A stretch of DNA of 64,000 nucleotides, from assembly GCF_021391675.1 (NCBI RefSeq), contig NZ_CP090096.1:248001-312000 (forward strand). The letters are read 5' to 3'. Made by a program: the position numbers and the translations under genes. The notes under the pieces are model-generated. The model did no database searches. It had not been told where the DNA came from and worked only from the letters and a program-made list of their open reading frames with translations. This DNA is from Neorhizobium galegae. Its GTDB lineage: Bacteria; Pseudomonadota; Alphaproteobacteria; Rhizobiales; Rhizobiaceae. Below, in pieces: positions 16,584-24,309 of this stretch (position 1 is its first letter; each line of letters begins with the position of its first letter).

Positions 16584-19013
16584 ATGCTGGTCGCCCAGAA
16601 CATCACTCATCGACGGACGGCTGTTCTCGTCATGGGCGCGGATGCGGCCAAGCTGGACCTCGATCGGCTTCCGGCAGAAAACATCGAGATCTCGGCTGTT
16701 CCAGCGTGCGACCGCTTGGAGGACCTCCAAACGATCGTGGAGGAGTCACAACCCCACCTGATCCTGCTCGACATTCAATTCGCAGACTTGTGCGGCGTCC
16801 AAATCTGCCGCCAGCTGAAACGCAGTTCGGCGACGTCTGAAATACCGGTAATCCTGGTCACTCCCGAAGGCGATATCGATGGAAGGATCGCTGGTTTTGA
16901 GGCCGGTGCGGCTGACTGTGTCTCAAGCACGATCGACAGCAGGGAACTTGGCGCGCGCGTGAACGCACAACTCGCATCGAGCCGCATTCGCAAGCAGATT
17001 GTTAGTCAGGACGAACAGCTTCGAACCGCACTCGCCAGCATGAGCCAGGGTGTTTGCCTCTTCCACGCGGACGGTACATTGGCCTTGTCCAACAGTCGCT
17101 ACGCCGAGGTTTACGGGGTCGATCCGGCCCTGATCCACCCCGGGCAGTCGCTCGAAGACATTATAAAGTTGAGGGACGAAGTCGGAGCCTTTCCAACGAT
17201 GTCCACAGAGGAATACCTCGCATGGGCGGAAGACACCAACGCTGGCGCTTCGTCGCAGGTGTGGATTAAGGAACTTAAATCGGGCAAGGTCATCCGAGGC
17301 TGCCATCAGCGTACTGCTGACGGGGGCTGGGTGTCGACGCATGAGGACGTGACCGAGGCGCGACTAGCCGAACGATCTCTTGCTCAAGCTCATGCGCTGG
17401 CCGAGCGCGCAGAGCAGGAGGCAAGAGCAGCCCATGCGCGGCTGCTGGCCGCCTTCGAAGTCGTCCCGGAAGGCCTGGCACTGTTCGATGAAGATGATCG
17501 ATATGTGATGTGGAATCGCCGCTACGAACAGCTCTACGCTGAAAGCGGTGCTCCCATCGTCAAGGGCATGGGTTTCGAGGAAAGACTTCGCAGCGGGCTG
17601 CAGCGTGGCCAGTATCCCGAAGCGATCGGCCGTGAGGAGGAATGGCTGGCCGATCGATTGGCTCGTCATGCGGAGCCGAAGAGCGCCCATGAGCAGCGCC
17701 TCCCGGGGAACCGATGGGTCCGGATAGAGGAGCGACGCGTCTCGGGCGGCGGAAGCGTGGGGATTCGCGTCGACATCACGGATCTCAAGATGCGTGAGGC
17801 TTCCTTCCGGCTGCTATTCGAAGGAAACCCCCTGCCGATGTGGGTTCAGGACCGGGAGAGCCTTCAATTTCTCGACGTCAACCAGGCGGCTCTTGATCAC
17901 TACGGTTATGATCGTGACCTTTTTCTTTCCATGACACTCCTGGACATCCTTCCCCCGGAGGATCGGGAAAGAATGAAAGCCGCGGTCACCGATGCGGAGC
18001 AGGTGAGCGACGTCAATCGGTCTCAGCGGCACCGGACGGCTTGCGGAGCCGAAATCGAGGCCTTTATCTATTCGAGCCAACTTGCCTTCGACGCTCATCC
18101 GGCGTCCCTGATTGCCGCAGTCGACGTCACCGAGCGAAAACGTGCGGAAAGGGCACTGCTTCAGCATCGCGATGATCTTGAGGAAACAGTGCGCAGCAGA
18201 ACTGCAGAAATTGCGCGTCAGGCTACGGAACTGGAACGGATGCTCGATCAAGAGCGGCAGGTCAACGAGCTGCAGCGGCAATTCGTCTCCATGGCGTCTC
18301 ACGAATTCCGGACGCCGCTTTCGATCATCGACGGCGCGGCGCAGCGTCTCGTTCGCCGCAAGAACGCGGTGACCTCGGAATTCATCAGTGAGAAGACGGA
18401 GCAGATCCGCAGCGCAGTTTCGCGAATGCTGGAATTGATGGAAAGCATCCTCGCAGTCGGGCGCTTGGATCACGGCCACATCGATATCGTCCGCAAGCCA
18501 TGCGCACTGGGCGACATCATTGGGACCTGCATTGCGCGGCAGGAAAGTATACGCAAATCGCACCGGTTCCTGCTCGATCTGGAGCGGCTTCCCTCGACGA
18601 TCTACGGCGACGGTGCGGCGCTGGAGCAGGTGTTCACCAATCTCTTCTCAAATGCTGTAAAATACGCGCCGGACTCTCCAGACGTCTATGTGACGGGGTG
18701 GCAGGAAAACGACTGTGTCCAGATTACCGTTCGCGACGAGGGCATCGGCATCGACGCGGACGACTTGCCCAAGATGTTCGGGCGCTATTTCCGGGCGAGA
18801 AGTTCATCCGGCATCGCGGGGACGGGTATCGGCCTCAACCTAGTGAAGCAGGTGATTGAGTTGCATAACGGCGAAATTCACGTTGACAGCGTGAAGGGTG
18901 AAGGAACCGTGTTTACAATCAAGCTGCCGATCGCGAGGCCTGAGCAAACGGAGAAGGACGCGGCTCAAACGTTGACCGACCAGATAGGCCTGCCGATCGA
19001 GGTTCAGCCCTAA
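16584..19013 (+). CDS. PAS-domain sensor histidine kinase with N-terminal degenerate receiver
   Basis: About 809 residues from ATG 16584; a TTG at 16467 is in frame but lacks a ribosome site and family support. Order: receiver-like domain (residues ~15-130), two PAS domains of the PAS-7 kind (~150-260 and ~290-400), a third PAS (~405-520, MWVQDRESLQFLDVNQAAL), a coiled linker, HisKA with the phospho-accepting His573 in SHEFRTPL, and HATPase_c with N box FSNAVKYA and G boxes DEGIGID and GTGIGLNL. The receiver keeps the phosphorylatable-type Asp63 (LLDIQF), but its beta-1 acidic pair is replaced (VLVMGADAAK) and the beta-5 Lys is Ser (VSSTIDS). No membrane segments are seen, so it is cytosolic. 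No cognate response regulator gene is adjacent. Confidence 0.9.
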   Translation: MLVAQNITHRRTAVLVMGADAAKLDLDRLPAENIEISAVPACDRLEDLQTIVEESQPHLILLDIQFADLCGVQICRQLKRSSATSEIPVILVTPEGDIDGRIAGFEAGAADCVSSTIDSRELGARVNAQLASSRIRKQIVSQDEQLRTALASMSQGVCLFHADGTLALSNSRYAEVYGVDPALIHPGQSLEDIIKLRDEVGAFPTMSTEEYLAWAEDTNAGASSQVWIKELKSGKVIRGCHQRTADGGWVSTHEDVTEARLAERSLAQAHALAERAEQEARAAHARLLAAFEVVPEGLALFDEDDRYVMWNRRYEQLYAESGAPIVKGMGFEERLRSGLQRGQYPEAIGREEEWLADRLARHAEPKSAHEQRLPGNRWVRIEERRVSGGGSVGIRVDITDLKMREASFRLLFEGNPLPMWVQDRESLQFLDVNQAALDHYGYDRDLFLSMTLLDILPPEDRERMKAAVTDAEQVSDVNRSQRHRTACGAEIEAFIYSSQLAFDAHPASLIAAVDVTERKRAERALLQHRDDLEETVRSRTAEIARQATELERMLDQERQVNELQRQFVSMASHEFRTPLSIIDGAAQRLVRRKNAVTSEFISEKTEQIRSAVSRMLELMESILAVGRLDHGHIDIVRKPCALGDIIGTCIARQESIRKSHRFLLDLERLPSTIYGDGAALEQVFTNLFSNAVKYAPDSPDVYVTGWQENDCVQITVRDEGIGIDADDLPKMFGRYFRARSSSGIAGTGIGLNLVKQVIELHNGEIHVDSVKGEGTVFTIKLPIARPEQTEKDAAQTLTDQIGLPIEVQP

Positions 19014-19110
19014 AGTAACAACAGGCAAGCTCGAGGTGGATTGCGGACCCGGCTCCGATCGGTTCAATGGCCCGCCTTGTCCCCGGTCATCGGGGCCCTA
19101 AATCCGGCAC

Positions 19111-20385
19111 ATGGACGCTGAGCGAATCACAGGTTCTACCAAACCGGCAAGACCGTCTTCGCGGAAACCTCTCCAAAGGCCGAGCCCGGCCATTGTGGAA
19201 CAAGTCGAGCGCCTACTGGGTGGGCGCACGCGGAATATCCGGCTCAACGGCGAGCTGGCCCGGCTTTTTCGCGAACGCTCCTGGCCGCAGACCGCCAAGA
19301 TCATCCGCGCGTGGATGATTTGGGTCAGCGTGCTCGACGTCCTGACGTTGGGCCTCTACGCGATCTTGCTTCCGACCGAAACCGTGATGTCGATGCTTTG
19401 GCCGGCATCCATCCTTCCCCCCGCGGCTCTCGTCGCCGCGATGGTCTTTCTGCGGCCACGCCCTTTGTGGCTGCAGGGAGTTTTCCTCCTCTCGGCTGTC
19501 TTTTTCATCCTCCTGTCCGTAGCCTTGGTGGGCGTCAACGCCGGTGGCGAGTTTTATGAGCGCCATCTGACCATCATGCTTTTCGTGGCCGTCACCGCCA
19601 TCATCATATTCCCCATCCTGCTTGGCTGGGCGATGGCGATCGGTGCTTCGGCCCTTGGTATCTACCTCGTGTTTCAACTGCACAATCCAGGTATCGAGGT
19701 GGGAAGTGCGCTGGCCAGCGCTCTGTTTTTCGCGAGCGGCGTGGCAGCAACCATTGTTGCCCGACGCACCGCAACGATCCTGGCTCACAAGAGTTTCTTG
19801 CTCGAGTTGCGAGACCGAAGTCGCCTCGCCGAGCTTGCTGACGCCAATTCCCAGCTGGAACTGCTTGCACGAACCGACCCGCTGACCGGTGTCGCCAACC
19901 GGCGCTCGATGATGGAAACGCTCTATCGTTTCTGGAACGAGGACTTAACACGAACCAGAGGCGCGGCGATGCTGATGTGCGACGTCGATGATTTCAAGCG
20001 CCTCAACGACAGTCTCGGGCATGCCGAAGGCGACCGCTGCCTGGTGAAGGTTGCCGGCATCATCCAGAGCAGCATGAGAGACGAGCGGGACCAGGTCGCC
20101 CGTTACGGAGGCGAAGAATTTCTCGTCTTCCTCCCAGGCGCTGATGAACAGGAGGCCAGGATTGTCGCTGAAAGAGTTCGCAGCCGCGTAGAAGCTGCGT
20201 CGCTTCCCAACCCCACCTCCCGCGTCGTTCCTTATGTCACGGTCAGCATCGGGGTAGCGGCGCTGATGCAGGACCGCGAACTCGTATCGGCGGAGCATCT
20301 TCAGCGCCAGGCGGACGCCGCGCTCTACCTTGCCAAGAAGGCCGGCCGGAACTGTCTGATAGTTCATGCTCCAGAGACCGGCTAA
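19111..20385 (+). CDS. Membrane-bound diguanylate cyclase (GGDEF)
   Basis: 424 residues. The first ~60 are soluble, followed by about six hydrophobic segments (from MIWVSVLDVLTLGLYAILL to about residue 210) and a short coiled linker. The C-terminal GGDEF domain has RTDPLTGVANRRS, the CDVDDFKRLNDSLGHAEGD metal and substrate region, and the active-site loop YGGEEF at residues 332-337. All catalytic elements are present, so it should make cyclic di-GMP. The inhibitory RxxD motif expected nine residues upstream of GGEEF is DERD, lacking the arginine, so product inhibition may be weak. It follows the histidine kinase by 97 bases on the same strand, and the two may form a signalling pair. Confidence 0.93.
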   Translation: MDAERITGSTKPARPSSRKPLQRPSPAIVEQVERLLGGRTRNIRLNGELARLFRERSWPQTAKIIRAWMIWVSVLDVLTLGLYAILLPTETVMSMLWPASILPPAALVAAMVFLRPRPLWLQGVFLLSAVFFILLSVALVGVNAGGEFYERHLTIMLFVAVTAIIIFPILLGWAMAIGASALGIYLVFQLHNPGIEVGSALASALFFASGVAATIVARRTATILAHKSFLLELRDRSRLAELADANSQLELLARTDPLTGVANRRSMMETLYRFWNEDLTRTRGAAMLMCDVDDFKRLNDSLGHAEGDRCLVKVAGIIQSSMRDERDQVARYGGEEFLVFLPGADEQEARIVAERVRSRVEAASLPNPTSRVVPYVTVSIGVAALMQDRELVSAEHLQRQADAALYLAKKAGRNCLIVHAPETG

Positions 20386-20419
20386 ACCTCCGATTAAACC
20401 TGCTCCACCCGAGCCGACT

Positions 20420-21346
20420 TCAATATCCGGATGCTCGGCCAATCAGGGATGGCCATTTGCCGAGCGTTTCGGTCAATTTTATCCGGTCTTCCGGAGCGAG
20501 CCGCGGCAGGCCCGGGACCCGCACTTCGCCGACGGAAATGCCAAGCTCTATCTCCACGGCTTCCTTGACGACCGTAACGTTTGCGCCGTTGCGGTATTGC
20601 GTGCGCATCCGCTCGAAGGGCTCGATGATTCCGATCATCCGGCGAGCCTCCTGATAATCTCCGGACTCAAGTGCGGCATGAATCGCCAGCGAAATTTGAG
20701 GCGCGACATTGACGAGACCGGAAGTGAACCCCCGGGCGCCGGCAGCGGTGAAGGCTGGCGCCCAGCTTTCCGCCAGGCCGCAAACGAACAGCGCGTTGCC
20801 CGCAGCGGATGCCGCGACGACCCGAGATAGAAGCAGGATGTCAGTCGTCGCAAACTTGATGCCGGCGATGTTCGGATGAGCCGCGAGCCGCAGCATGTCG
20901 TCAAGGCTGAAACCATCCGCCCTGACGTAAGCGACCATCGGCAGCGGGGAGGCATCGGCGAGATTGCGGAAATAATCGATCTGGGCGGCGGGCGCTGCGA
21001 AAGGATCGACCGGCTGATGCGACATGACGGCGGACGCACCGATCGTCTTGGCTGTCCTTGCCATGGCAATCGCCTCTCGCAACGAGCGCCCTACGGCAGC
21101 CGTCACCGGCGCCTTGCCGTCAACGCCCGCCACTGCCGCTTCGGTAACGACCGTGATTTCCGCCGGAGTGAGCGCATAAAACTCACCGGTATTGCCGGCC
21201 GCGACGATGTTGTGGATGCCGGCTTTCGCCACCCGCGCGTAAATCGCACGGGTGACAGCGATGTCGACCTCGCCATCCGCTCCGTAGGCGGTGATCGGTA
21301 CGCCGGAAATGCCGGTCAGGATTTCGCGAAATGTCTGGATATCCAT
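20420..21346 (-). CDS. DapA-family aldolase/dehydratase, probably for a keto-deoxy sugar acid
   Basis: 308 residues, the standard (beta/alpha)8 length of the DHDPS/NAL superfamily. The Schiff-base lysine is in AGIKFAT; the GEF box appears as AAGNTGEFYAL, and the catalytic tyrosine as VAYVRADG. The Y-x-R pattern after the tyrosine and the location next to uronate dehydrogenase and a lactonase suggest a 5-dehydro-4-deoxyglucarate dehydratase (KdgD)-like or KDG aldolase-like reaction feeding 2-oxoglutarate semialdehyde or pyruvate. It is the last gene of the minus-strand operon from 24114, with a 10-base gap from the SMP-30 gene. DapA itself is unlikely in this context. Confidence 0.8.
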   Translation of the reverse strand: MDIQTFREILTGISGVPITAYGADGEVDIAVTRAIYARVAKAGIHNIVAAGNTGEFYALTPAEITVVTEAAVAGVDGKAPVTAAVGRSLREAIAMARTAKTIGASAVMSHQPVDPFAAPAAQIDYFRNLADASPLPMVAYVRADGFSLDDMLRLAAHPNIAGIKFATTDILLLSRVVAASAAGNALFVCGLAESWAPAFTAAGARGFTSGLVNVAPQISLAIHAALESGDYQEARRMIGIIEPFERMRTQYRNGANVTVVKEAVEIELGISVGEVRVPGLPRLAPEDRIKLTETLGKWPSLIGRASGY

Positions 21347-21356
21347 GAGCTTTTCC

Positions 21357-22238
21357 TCAGATTGCGAAGCGATGAACAGGCGTGCCGCGGACCCCCGGCT
21401 CGAAGGCGTAGATCGTGCCGTCTTCGAAAGTGCCGTTGTTGTCGGTGGAGAGCGTGGTCACGTAGAGAGTAGCGAGATCGGGTCCGCCGAAGCAGGGCAT
21501 GCTCGGCCCCTTGGCAGGCATCAGATAGGCCTCGACAACCGTTCCATCCGGCGAGATGCGGTTGAGCCGTCCCCCCTGCTGGCCGGCGATCCAATAGAAT
21601 CCATCGGCATCCACGGCGGCGCCGTCCGGCCGTCCTTCCTCCGGTGTGAAATCATGCAGGCGGCGAGGAGGGCCTGTGACGCCGTGCGCCGGATCGAAAT
21701 CGAAGATCTGCGCGTAGAGCCCACTGCTGTCGGAATGGTACATCGTCCGCCCATCCGGGCTCCAGGCGATACCGTTGGAGGTCATCAGGTCGCCATCGAT
21801 CATTGTGTCGAACGACCCGTCCGGCTTCACCCGGTAAAGGCGGGCATTGCCCGTCTGCGGCATCGCCTCGTCGCGGGTGCCGACCCAGAAGCAACCGTCC
21901 GGCCCGGCCTTTCCGTCGTTAAGCCGACTGTCCGGCCGTCCGCCGTCCGGGTTGCAGAGCAGTTTCATCGAACCGGTTTGGGGGTTCAGCAGATATACGC
22001 CGCTTTCCAGCGCCACCGCGACCTCGCCATTTTCACAAAGAGCCAGGCAGCCGATCTTCACCGGCATCTCGAACCGATCGACAGCGCCGCCGGCCCGCAG
22101 GCAGATTGCCGCGGGTGCCAGGATGTCGACGAACCAGAGATCGCCGGTGCGCTCGTCCCAGGTGGGGGACTCTCCGACCTTAAGGGGAAAGTCGATGACG
22201 CGGCGAACCTTCGGTGTAATGATCTTTGTTTCGCTCAA
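21357..22238 (-). CDS. SMP-30/gluconolactonase family lactonase
   Basis: 293 residues forming a six-bladed propeller of the SMP-30/Gluconolactonase/LRE family. Metal-binding residues fall where expected: Glu in GESPTWD near residue 23, Asn in RLNDGKAGPDG, Asn in SNGIAWSPDG, and Asp in GRPDGAAVDADG. These cytoplasmic enzymes hydrolyse sugar lactones. Directly after a uronate dehydrogenase the probable substrate is the aldarate lactone that enzyme releases. The start is TTG at 22238, forced by an overlap (TTGA) with the dehydrogenase stop; no suitable ATG exists nearby. Confidence 0.88.
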   Translation of the reverse strand: MSETKIITPKVRRVIDFPLKVGESPTWDERTGDLWFVDILAPAAICLRAGGAVDRFEMPVKIGCLALCENGEVAVALESGVYLLNPQTGSMKLLCNPDGGRPDSRLNDGKAGPDGCFWVGTRDEAMPQTGNARLYRVKPDGSFDTMIDGDLMTSNGIAWSPDGRTMYHSDSSGLYAQIFDFDPAHGVTGPPRRLHDFTPEEGRPDGAAVDADGFYWIAGQQGGRLNRISPDGTVVEAYLMPAKGPSMPCFGGPDLATLYVTTLSTDNNGTFEDGTIYAFEPGVRGTPVHRFAI

Positions 22239-23065
22239 CGCGCAGCCTCCGTGAATACGATCAGTCCGTTCTCGTCCCGGAGCCGGATTGTACCGTCGTG
22301 TTGCGGATCGCAGAAACCTCCACCCTGGAAGAATGCGGCGGCCGGGCTTTCATCCACCGGCTCAAGGCGCAGATGATCGCGGGAGAAATCCTGTGGCCGG
22401 TAGCCGAGCCGCTCGGCTAGTTCATCCTTCCACCAGCCGGCATCGTTGCGCGACATGCCGTAGACGACCGCCGCAGCGATGTCGGGATGGGTGAGGCCGA
22501 TCTTCACAAGCTGGAACAGGTCGCGCGGGCTGATCCAGATCGCCGCCGCCCGTTCGCTGTTCGGATAAGGACCGGCATTGCCGATGCGGATCGACAGCGT
22601 GCGGATACCCGCCTTGTCGTAATAAAATCCGGCGACCATCTCGCCCCAACATTTCGACAGGCCGTAGCGCGTGTCGGGACGCGGCACGTCGAGGGGCGTG
22701 ATCGTCCGGGACCGGGGATAGAAGCCGGTGGCGTGATTGCTGGACGCGAAGACGACGCGGTTCGTGCCATTGGCGCGGGCGGCATCGTACAGATTGTAGG
22801 TGCCAAGAATATTGCTCTGCAGCATGTCGCCGATCTCGGCCTCGCGGGGAAGCCCGCCGAGGTGAATGACGCCGTCCATGCCCTCGAGCGCGGCACGCAT
22901 AGAGGCGGCATCCGCGAGGTCGCCCTCGAAGAAGCTTTCGTTCGACGCGAGTTCTTTCGCCGGCCTGATGTCGATCAGCCTGATGTGTTCCGCCTCGGGG
23001 CGCAGAAATCCCCTAAGCTGCGTGGCGATATTGCCCGCACCACCTGTTATCGCAATCCGTTTCAA
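22235..23065 (-). CDS. udh: Uronate dehydrogenase (NAD-dependent)
   Basis: About 276 residues of the extended SDR/epimerase fold, close to the 265 of the characterised Agrobacterium enzyme and matching it along its length by eye: ITGGAGNIATQLR nucleotide-binding loop, DLADAASM, HLGGLPREAEIGDML, FASSNHATGFYPR, YGLSKCWGE with the Tyr and Lys of the catalytic triad, and the NDAGWW segment. The reaction oxidises galacturonate or glucuronate at C1 to the aldarolactone. I prefer TTG 23065, which gives MKRIAITGG with AGGAGG just upstream; GTG 23068 is the alternative. The stop overlaps the lactonase start. Confidence 0.88.
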   Translation of the reverse strand: MKRIAITGGAGNIATQLRGFLRPEAEHIRLIDIRPAKELASNESFFEGDLADAASMRAALEGMDGVIHLGGLPREAEIGDMLQSNILGTYNLYDAARANGTNRVVFASSNHATGFYPRSRTITPLDVPRPDTRYGLSKCWGEMVAGFYYDKAGIRTLSIRIGNAGPYPNSERAAAIWISPRDLFQLVKIGLTHPDIAAAVVYGMSRNDAGWWKDELAERLGYRPQDFSRDHLRLEPVDESPAAAFFQGGGFCDPQHDGTIRLRDENGLIVFTEAAR

Positions 23066-23110
23066 CACCCCTCCTCGCGATGCCTCGCATCGCATGAAAT
23101 CGAAGGTCTC

Positions 23111-23830
23111 CTAGCCTCCCACACCCTGAAACATGCGGGCGCGCGCATTCAGTATATGGTTCTTCATGGCGTCATGGGCCGCCGTTTCCCGCCGTGCCAG
23201 GATCGCCTCCACGATCGCCTGATGCTCGTCCTGCACGTGCCGCACATGCAGCGGCGTCCGTTTCAGGCTGAGGCTGCGGGTCACCGACATGCCGATCGAA
23301 AAATGTGGCCTGAACCAATCGCGGACGGTGACGTGGAACTGGTTGCCGGTCGCCGCGGCGATGGCGTCGTGCAGGTACTGGTCCTCCTCCGCACCAAGTT
23401 CGCCGATCTCCAGGCAGTGTTCGAGGGCCGCAAGCGCCGAAAGGATACGAATCCTGTCATTGGCCTGCCAGTTGCGTGCCGCCAGTTCTGCCGCTTCCGC
23501 CTCAAGTCCGGCGCGGAACTCGAAGAACCGTTGCACGTCGGCAAGCGATCCGACCGGAACCTGCTTCAGCACCGACGAGTCCGGCCGCTGTCGGACATAG
23601 GAGCCGGATCCCTTGCGAGACACGATCAACTCGTCCCTGCGAAGCCGCTCCAGGGCTTCGCGCACCACGGGCCGCGATGCCCCGAACATGACTGCAAGAT
23701 TCGGCTCGGAGGGAAGGCGCTCGTTGATGGGAAAACGGCCGTCGGCGATCATGCCTACGATCTTCTCGTAGATGATGTCGCTGAAACGAGGTTCCGCCTT
23801 CGCGGCCGCTATCACGCCCGATTGGTTCAT
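23111..23830 (-). CDS. FCD-type GntR transcriptional regulator
   Basis: 239 residues. The winged helix is at about 16-82 (FPINERLPSEPNLAVMFGAS, RPVVREALERLRRDELIVSR, then GSGSYV), followed by an FCD domain with EDQYLHDAIAAATGN, DEHQAIVEA and MKNHI supplying Asp and His ligands. AGGGA stands six bases before the ATG, and the ATG overlaps the stop of the upstream RraA remnant. As the second gene of the uronate operon it probably represses or tunes both this operon and the divergent transporter at 24310. Confidence 0.9.
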   Translation of the reverse strand: MNQSGVIAAAKAEPRFSDIIYEKIVGMIADGRFPINERLPSEPNLAVMFGASRPVVREALERLRRDELIVSRKGSGSYVRQRPDSSVLKQVPVGSLADVQRFFEFRAGLEAEAAELAARNWQANDRIRILSALAALEHCLEIGELGAEEDQYLHDAIAAATGNQFHVTVRDWFRPHFSIGMSVTRSLSLKRTPLHVRHVQDEHQAIVEAILARRETAAHDAMKNHILNARARMFQGVGG

Positions 23831-24114
23831 CAACGTCCCTTTTCACGTCTCCATTCGCGAAAGGCCTGCTCGGCTTCGGCTTCCGGTGGATAAAGCCCGA
23901 AAATGCCCTCGCCCGCCCTCACACGCTCTTCGGCGAAATCCTCGAAAACGGTCTGCTCGAAGGCTCCAGGCCCAACAAGGCGCGGAGCACCCTTGTTGAT
24001 CTTGTGCACGTTGCGAATGAAGACGTTCCGCAGGCGGTGCTTCAGAAGCACCGACGTAAGCGTGGCTGTCGAGACGCTTTTCAATTTTTGGCGCGAGTCT
24101 TCGCTGAAAGTCAT
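23830..24114 (-). pseudogene. RraA-family gene with in-frame internal deletion
   Basis: The 94-residue product has the first ~52 residues of an RraA-family protein (FSEDSRQKLKSVSTATLT..., KGAPRLVGPGAF) joined to the last ~42 (EQTVFEDFAEERV..., GLYPPEAEAEQAFREWRREKGR). Complete relatives have about 230 residues, so roughly 130-140 codons are missing, including the glycine-rich loop and the DGxxRD catalytic motif. The reading frame, the start (GGAGGAG just upstream) and the stop/start overlap with the GntR gene are all intact. It may survive as a leader that couples translation of the regulator. An assembly deletion is the other explanation. Confidence 0.8.
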
Positions 24115-24309
24115 GCGTCTCCTCCCTGTCGACATGGCTCTTTTAAACCAGCAGTATGTAACCTGTAAAAATCTGTCAATACTTGTAATCATCTGAAAAC
24201 CTGCTTATGGTCGTTTTAGCCGATGGGATGGAGGTCCTCGGCGGTCGTGGCGGTAGGGAACCTGTCATCGATCGCCTTTCAGGTCGGCGGTTCATTTGGG
24301 AGGAAATTA

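Noticed and set aside
20420..21346. Housekeeping dihydrodipicolinate synthase (dapA)
   Set aside because: The YNxP motif after the catalytic tyrosine is changed and the gene sits in a uronate operon with a lactonase and dehydrogenase.
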